This document shows, piece by piece, positions 5,190-6,897 of a DNA stretch of 6,897 bases. The first letter of the stretch is position 1. Every line of letters starts with the position of its first letter. This DNA comes from an uncultured Collinsella sp. (GTDB taxonomy: Bacteria; Actinomycetota; Coriobacteriia; Coriobacteriales; Coriobacteriaceae). The position numbers and the translations under genes were made by a program. The DNA is taken from NCBI GenBank assembly GCA_902478865.1, contig CABSNA010000074.1:1-6897 (forward strand). The letters are read 5' to 3'. The notes beneath the pieces are model-generated. The model was not told the origin of the DNA. It worked only from the letters and a program-made list of their open reading frames with translations, and made no database searches.

Positions 5190-6407
5190 GTGTCTATGCG
5201 TACCGATGATTTTGACTACAACCTTCCTGAGGAACTGATTGCCCAGGCTCCTGCCGAGCCGCGCGACTCCTGCCGCCTGCTGGTGGTGGATCGCAAAGGC
5301 TCCCAGGCGGGGAAGCCGCTGGAGCACGGCGGTACCGTTGAGCACCGCATCTTCCGCGACATCATCGACTATATCGAGCCGGGCGATGTGCTCGTCATCA
5401 ACAAGACGCGTGTGATGCCGGCCCGCCTGATCGGTCGCAAAGCCGGCTCGGGTGGCGTGGTCGAGACGCTGCTGCTCAAGCGCCGTGAGGATGTTGACCC
5501 GCTGGGCCACGTTTGGGAGTGCCTGGTCAAGCCGGGTAAGCGCCTGAAGCCCGGTGCTCAGATTGAGTATCGCGCCGGTGGCGCCCATGCGCCCGAGGGG
5601 GCTCCCGTGGTGCTGACGGCCGAGGTCATCGACTTTGTCACCGATAGCCGCGGAGGCCGTCTGGTGCGCTTTGAGCCGGCCGGCTGCAATGCCGCCGGCG
5701 GCCCGCGCACGCTCGACGAGGCCATCCATGCTGCCGGCCACGTGCCGCTGCCGCCCTACATTACCGATTACGAGGGCGATCCCGAGAAGTACCAGACCGT
5801 CTACGCCATGAAGGAAGAGCACTCGGCTGCCGCTCCCACGGCGGGTCTGCACTTTACGCCCGAGCTTATGGCTGCCATCGAGGCCAAGGGTGCCAAGTTT
5901 GCCGCCGTCGAACTCGAGGTGGGCATCGATACCTTCCGTCTGGTGGAGGAGGACGATCCCACGCAGCATGTGATGCACACCGAGCGCTACCACGTGTCGC
6001 AGGAGGTTGTCGACGCCGTGCATAAGGCGAAGGCCGAGGGCCATCGTGTGATTGCTGTCGGTACCACGGCGGTGCGCTCGCTCGAGAGCGCGTTTGACGC
6101 CGATGCTCCGGTGTCCGATCCGGCTGTGACGGCGCGCTATTTTGAGGGCCGCGAGGACGGGGCCGATACGCTCGGCCGCGGCGACATCGTGGTGCGCGAG
6201 AACGCCACGACGCAGCTCTACCTCATGCCCGGATCGACCTATCACGTGGTCGACGCGCTGATCACGAACTTCCACGTGCCGCGCTCCACGCTCATGATGC
6301 TCGTAAGCGCGCTTGCCACCCGCGACCAGATCATGGATGCCTACGCCGCTGCTATCGAAGAGCGCTACCGCTTCTTCAGCTTTGGCGACGCGATGCTCAT
6401 TTTGTAG
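5190..6407 (+). CDS. queA: S-adenosylmethionine:tRNA ribosyltransferase-isomerase QueA
   Basis: QueA transfers and isomerises the ribosyl group of S-adenosylmethionine onto preQ1 at the tRNA wobble position, making epoxyqueuosine, the QueH substrate. Family motifs run along all 405 residues: FDYNLPEELIAQAP (8-21), GDVLVINKTRVMPARLIG (65-82), GHVPLPPYI (183-191), YQTVYA (201-206), AAAPTAGLHFT (213-223), MHTERYHVS (262-270), VIAVGTTAVRSLES (287-300), YHVVDALITNFHVPRSTLMM (351-370) and YRFFSFGDAML (393-403). The protein is about 50 residues longer than the usual 340-360, with insertions near 38-50 and 302-335. The common HVGxGTFxPV motif reads EVGIDTFRLV (243-252), probably a lineage variant. 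It starts at GTG 5190 with AAGGAG upstream. It shares direction with queH but has a promoter-like element in the gap. The stop TAG lies at the foot of a perfect 13-bp hairpin. Confidence 0.96.
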   Translation: MSMRTDDFDYNLPEELIAQAPAEPRDSCRLLVVDRKGSQAGKPLEHGGTVEHRIFRDIIDYIEPGDVLVINKTRVMPARLIGRKAGSGGVVETLLLKRREDVDPLGHVWECLVKPGKRLKPGAQIEYRAGGAHAPEGAPVVLTAEVIDFVTDSRGGRLVRFEPAGCNAAGGPRTLDEAIHAAGHVPLPPYITDYEGDPEKYQTVYAMKEEHSAAAPTAGLHFTPELMAAIEAKGAKFAAVELEVGIDTFRLVEEDDPTQHVMHTERYHVSQEVVDAVHKAKAEGHRVIAVGTTAVRSLESAFDADAPVSDPAVTARYFEGREDGADTLGRGDIVVRENATTQLYLMPGSTYHVVDALITNFHVPRSTLMMLVSALATRDQIMDAYAAAIEERYRFFSFGDAMLIL

Positions 6408-6435
6408 GTTACGGCGTTTTACAAACGCCGTAACC
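6407..6435 (+). terminator. perfect 13-bp hairpin directly at the queA stop codon
   Basis: The arms GGTTACGGCGTTT (6407-6419) and AAACGCCGTAACC (6423-6435) pair perfectly around a three-base loop, and the first G is the last base of the queA TAG. The position fits a 3'-end terminator or stability hairpin. No run of T follows, so a classical intrinsic terminator is not shown; it could be a U-tract-less terminator or part of the repeat array. Confidence 0.5.
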
Positions 6436-6448
6436 GGCCGACGCTGCA

Positions 6449-6546
6449 AACCCCCCTAAGCGGCAATCTGACGTTCAATCGTCGGGCATGACCAGAAGGT
6501 CAATGCCCCCCTCTTTCACGTCACCTTGCTCGCTTAGGGGGGGGTT
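6449..6546. repeat. 98-bp nested imperfect palindrome
   Basis: The outer arms AACCCCCCTAAGCG (6449-6462) and CGCTTAGGGGGGGGTT (6531-6546) are complementary apart from two extra G. Inside them GCAA/TTGC (6463-6466 with 6526-6529) and TGACGT/ACGTCA (6469-6474 with 6518-6523) continue the pairing. The apex is a ten-pair hairpin, GGGCATGACC (6484-6493) with GGTCAATGCCC (6498-6508), with one bulged A and a four-base loop. The whole segment can fold into one long cruciform or RNA stem. No reading frame explains it. It could be a MITE-like remnant or a structured RNA. Confidence 0.7.
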
Positions 6547-6547
6547 C

Positions 6548-6570
6548 GCTGACTTTGCCAAAGCATCGGC
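6548..6570. repeat. small hairpin between larger palindromes
   Basis: GCTGA-CTTTG (6548-6557) pairs with CAAAG-TCGGC (6559-6563 and 6566-6570), with one G-U pair and a two-base CA bulge, around a single loop base (so the innermost pair must open). It shares its last two bases with the next hairpin. Confidence 0.4.
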
Positions 6571-6607
6571 AGGTACTCATTGGGGACGTACTTAAATGAG
6601 TGCCTGC
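6569..6607 (+). repeat. REP-like hairpin unit A (loop GGGGACGTACTTA)
   Basis: Arms GCAGGTACTCATT (6569-6581) and AATGAGTGCCTGC (6595-6607) pair over 13 positions (one G-T) and enclose the 13-base loop GGGGACGTACTTA (6582-6594). The loop is nearly identical to those of the two units at 6687-6742, while the stem sequence differs. That is the pattern of a structured element kept by pairing rather than by stem sequence. Confidence 0.65.
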
Positions 6608-6612
6608 AGAAT

Positions 6613-6676
6613 GAGAGTGGATAATCTCCCGTTTTTGGCCTGCTTGGGGGCTCAAAGTGGGAGATTATCCACTCTC
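6613..6676. repeat. 18-bp perfect inverted repeat
   Basis: GAGAGTGGATAATCTCCC (6613-6630) and its exact reverse complement (6659-6676) flank 28 bases. The inner ends TTTTTGGCC and GGGCTCAAAG can add a few imperfect pairs. A five-T run follows the left arm. I recognise no reading frame. It could be a short non-autonomous element, a paired operator or a strong RNA hairpin. Confidence 0.7.
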
Positions 6677-6686
6677 GTCATTGGGC

Positions 6687-6742
6687 TAGTCGTTGGGGAC
6701 GTTCTTGTTTGACTAGTCGTTTAAGAACGTCCCCAATGACTA
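6687..6742. repeat. two REP-like units (B and C) in inverted orientation
   Basis: The outer arms TAGTCGTTGGGGACGTTCTT (6687-6706) and its near-perfect complement (6723-6742; one G-T pair) form a 20-bp stem with a 16-base loop. The same DNA also reads as two smaller units meeting at 6714-6715. Unit B on the plus strand has stem TAGTCG/TGACTA and loop GGGGACGTTCTTG (6695-6707). Unit C on the minus strand has stem TAGTCATT/AACGACTA and loop GGGGACGTTCTTA (6722-6734). Unit C is preceded by G, giving the GTAG 5' end typical of REP sequences. The arm at 6740-6742 is the stop codon of the minus-strand gene. Confidence 0.65.
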
Positions 6743-6849
6743 CTTGCTTGCGAACAGCCAGACTAGGATGATCGCCAGGATTGCGGCGACGATGCAGACG
6801 ATGGCGCCGGTGAATTTGATGCGTGAGTCGCGGGTGCGCTCTCGTACGT
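6740..6849 (-). CDS. C-terminal end of a membrane-anchored protein (truncated by contig end)
   Basis: The minus-strand frame ending at TAG 6742-6740 gives 35 visible residues. A charged stretch (VRERTRDSRIK) is followed by a hydrophobic segment of about 22 residues starting FTGAIVCIVAAILAI and ending LVWLFASK. This is a C-terminal transmembrane helix with a positively charged cytoplasmic flank, as in tail-anchored or small multi-pass proteins. The upstream part is missing because biological sequence stops at 6849 and adapter follows. The gene converges on queA, with the hairpin array between them, and its stop codon is part of a REP-like arm. I do not recognise the family. Confidence 0.6.
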
Positions 6850-6897
6850 CTGTCTCTTATACACATCTCCGAGCCCACGAGACGCTCATGAATCTCG
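6850..6897. other. Illumina Nextera adapter with index (sequencing artefact)
   Basis: CTGTCTCTTATACACATCT (6850-6868) is the Tn5 mosaic end used in Nextera libraries. It is followed by CCGAGCCCACGAGAC (6869-6883), an eight-base index GCTCATGA (6884-6891) and ATCTCG (6892-6897), the start of the P7 flow-cell sequence. From memory the index equals i7 N714. This is untrimmed adapter read-through at a contig end, not genomic DNA. Confidence 0.98.

Noticed and set aside
5166..6449. Long minus-strand open frame opposite queA
   Set aside because: queA on the plus strand has complete family motifs; the antisense frame is a composition artefact and runs through the terminal hairpin.
6407..6742. CRISPR array
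   Set aside because: The repeats are inverted and differ from one another; there are no regularly spaced direct repeats and no cas genes.
6850..6868. Tn5 mosaic end as evidence of a transposon
   Set aside because: It is followed by Nextera adapter, index and P7 sequence, so it comes from library preparation.
6678..6878. Minus-strand open frame starting MGSEMCIRD
   Set aside because: Its start and first residues are translated from the sequencing adapter, and it runs in a different frame from the plausible membrane-anchor C-terminus at 6740-6849.

Overview
This 6.9 kb stretch is GC-rich, with coding frames rich in G/C third positions. Its gene content is mostly RNA-related: a methionyl-tRNA synthetase-like protein, an RNA m5C methyltransferase, and the queuosine enzymes QueH and QueA. 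Codon use, the QueH-type epoxyqueuosine reductase and overall style suggest a gut actinobacterium of the Coriobacteriia, probably Collinsella or a relative. That is inference from style and memory, not a database match. The last 48 bases (6850-6897) are not biological. They are a Nextera/Tn5 sequencing adapter with an index, so the biological sequence ends at 6849 and the window is the end of a short-read contig.

Layout: (1) 1-102, the 5' end of an unidentified minus-strand gene. (2) 103-293, a divergent intergenic region with a promoter and ribosome binding site for the next gene. (3) 294-464, a plus-strand 56-residue single-pass membrane microprotein. (4) 489-1592 and 1629-3779, a minus-strand pair 36 bases apart. 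The promoter-proximal gene encodes a MetRS-family protein whose KMSKS loop and methionine-pocket positions are altered. The distal gene encodes a NOL1/NOP2/Sun (RsmB/RsmF-type) m5C methyltransferase. (5) 3780-3912, a divergent promoter region. (6) 3913-4482, a plus-strand integral-membrane HExxH protein (DUF3267-like putative zincin) that looks leaderless. (7) 4550-5125 and 5190-6407, plus-strand queH and queA, two late steps of tRNA queuosine synthesis. (8) 6408-6739, a convergent intergenic region built almost entirely of consecutive inverted repeats. (9) 6740-6849, the C-terminal tail-anchor end of a minus-strand gene cut off by the contig end.

How it fits together: QueA adds the epoxycyclopentane group to preQ1 in tRNA, and QueH reduces epoxyqueuosine to queuosine. 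The neighbouring MetRS-like protein and RNA methyltransferase also act on RNA, so the window reads as a loose translation/RNA-modification cluster. The two most unusual items are the MetRS homologue, whose substrate-binding positions no longer look like those of MetRS, and the hairpin array after queA. The array contains three copies of a REP-like unit with a conserved 13-nt loop, GGGGACGTnCTTr, on stems of different sequence. Related TTTGGGACG motifs sit directly on or after the amber stop codons of three genes.
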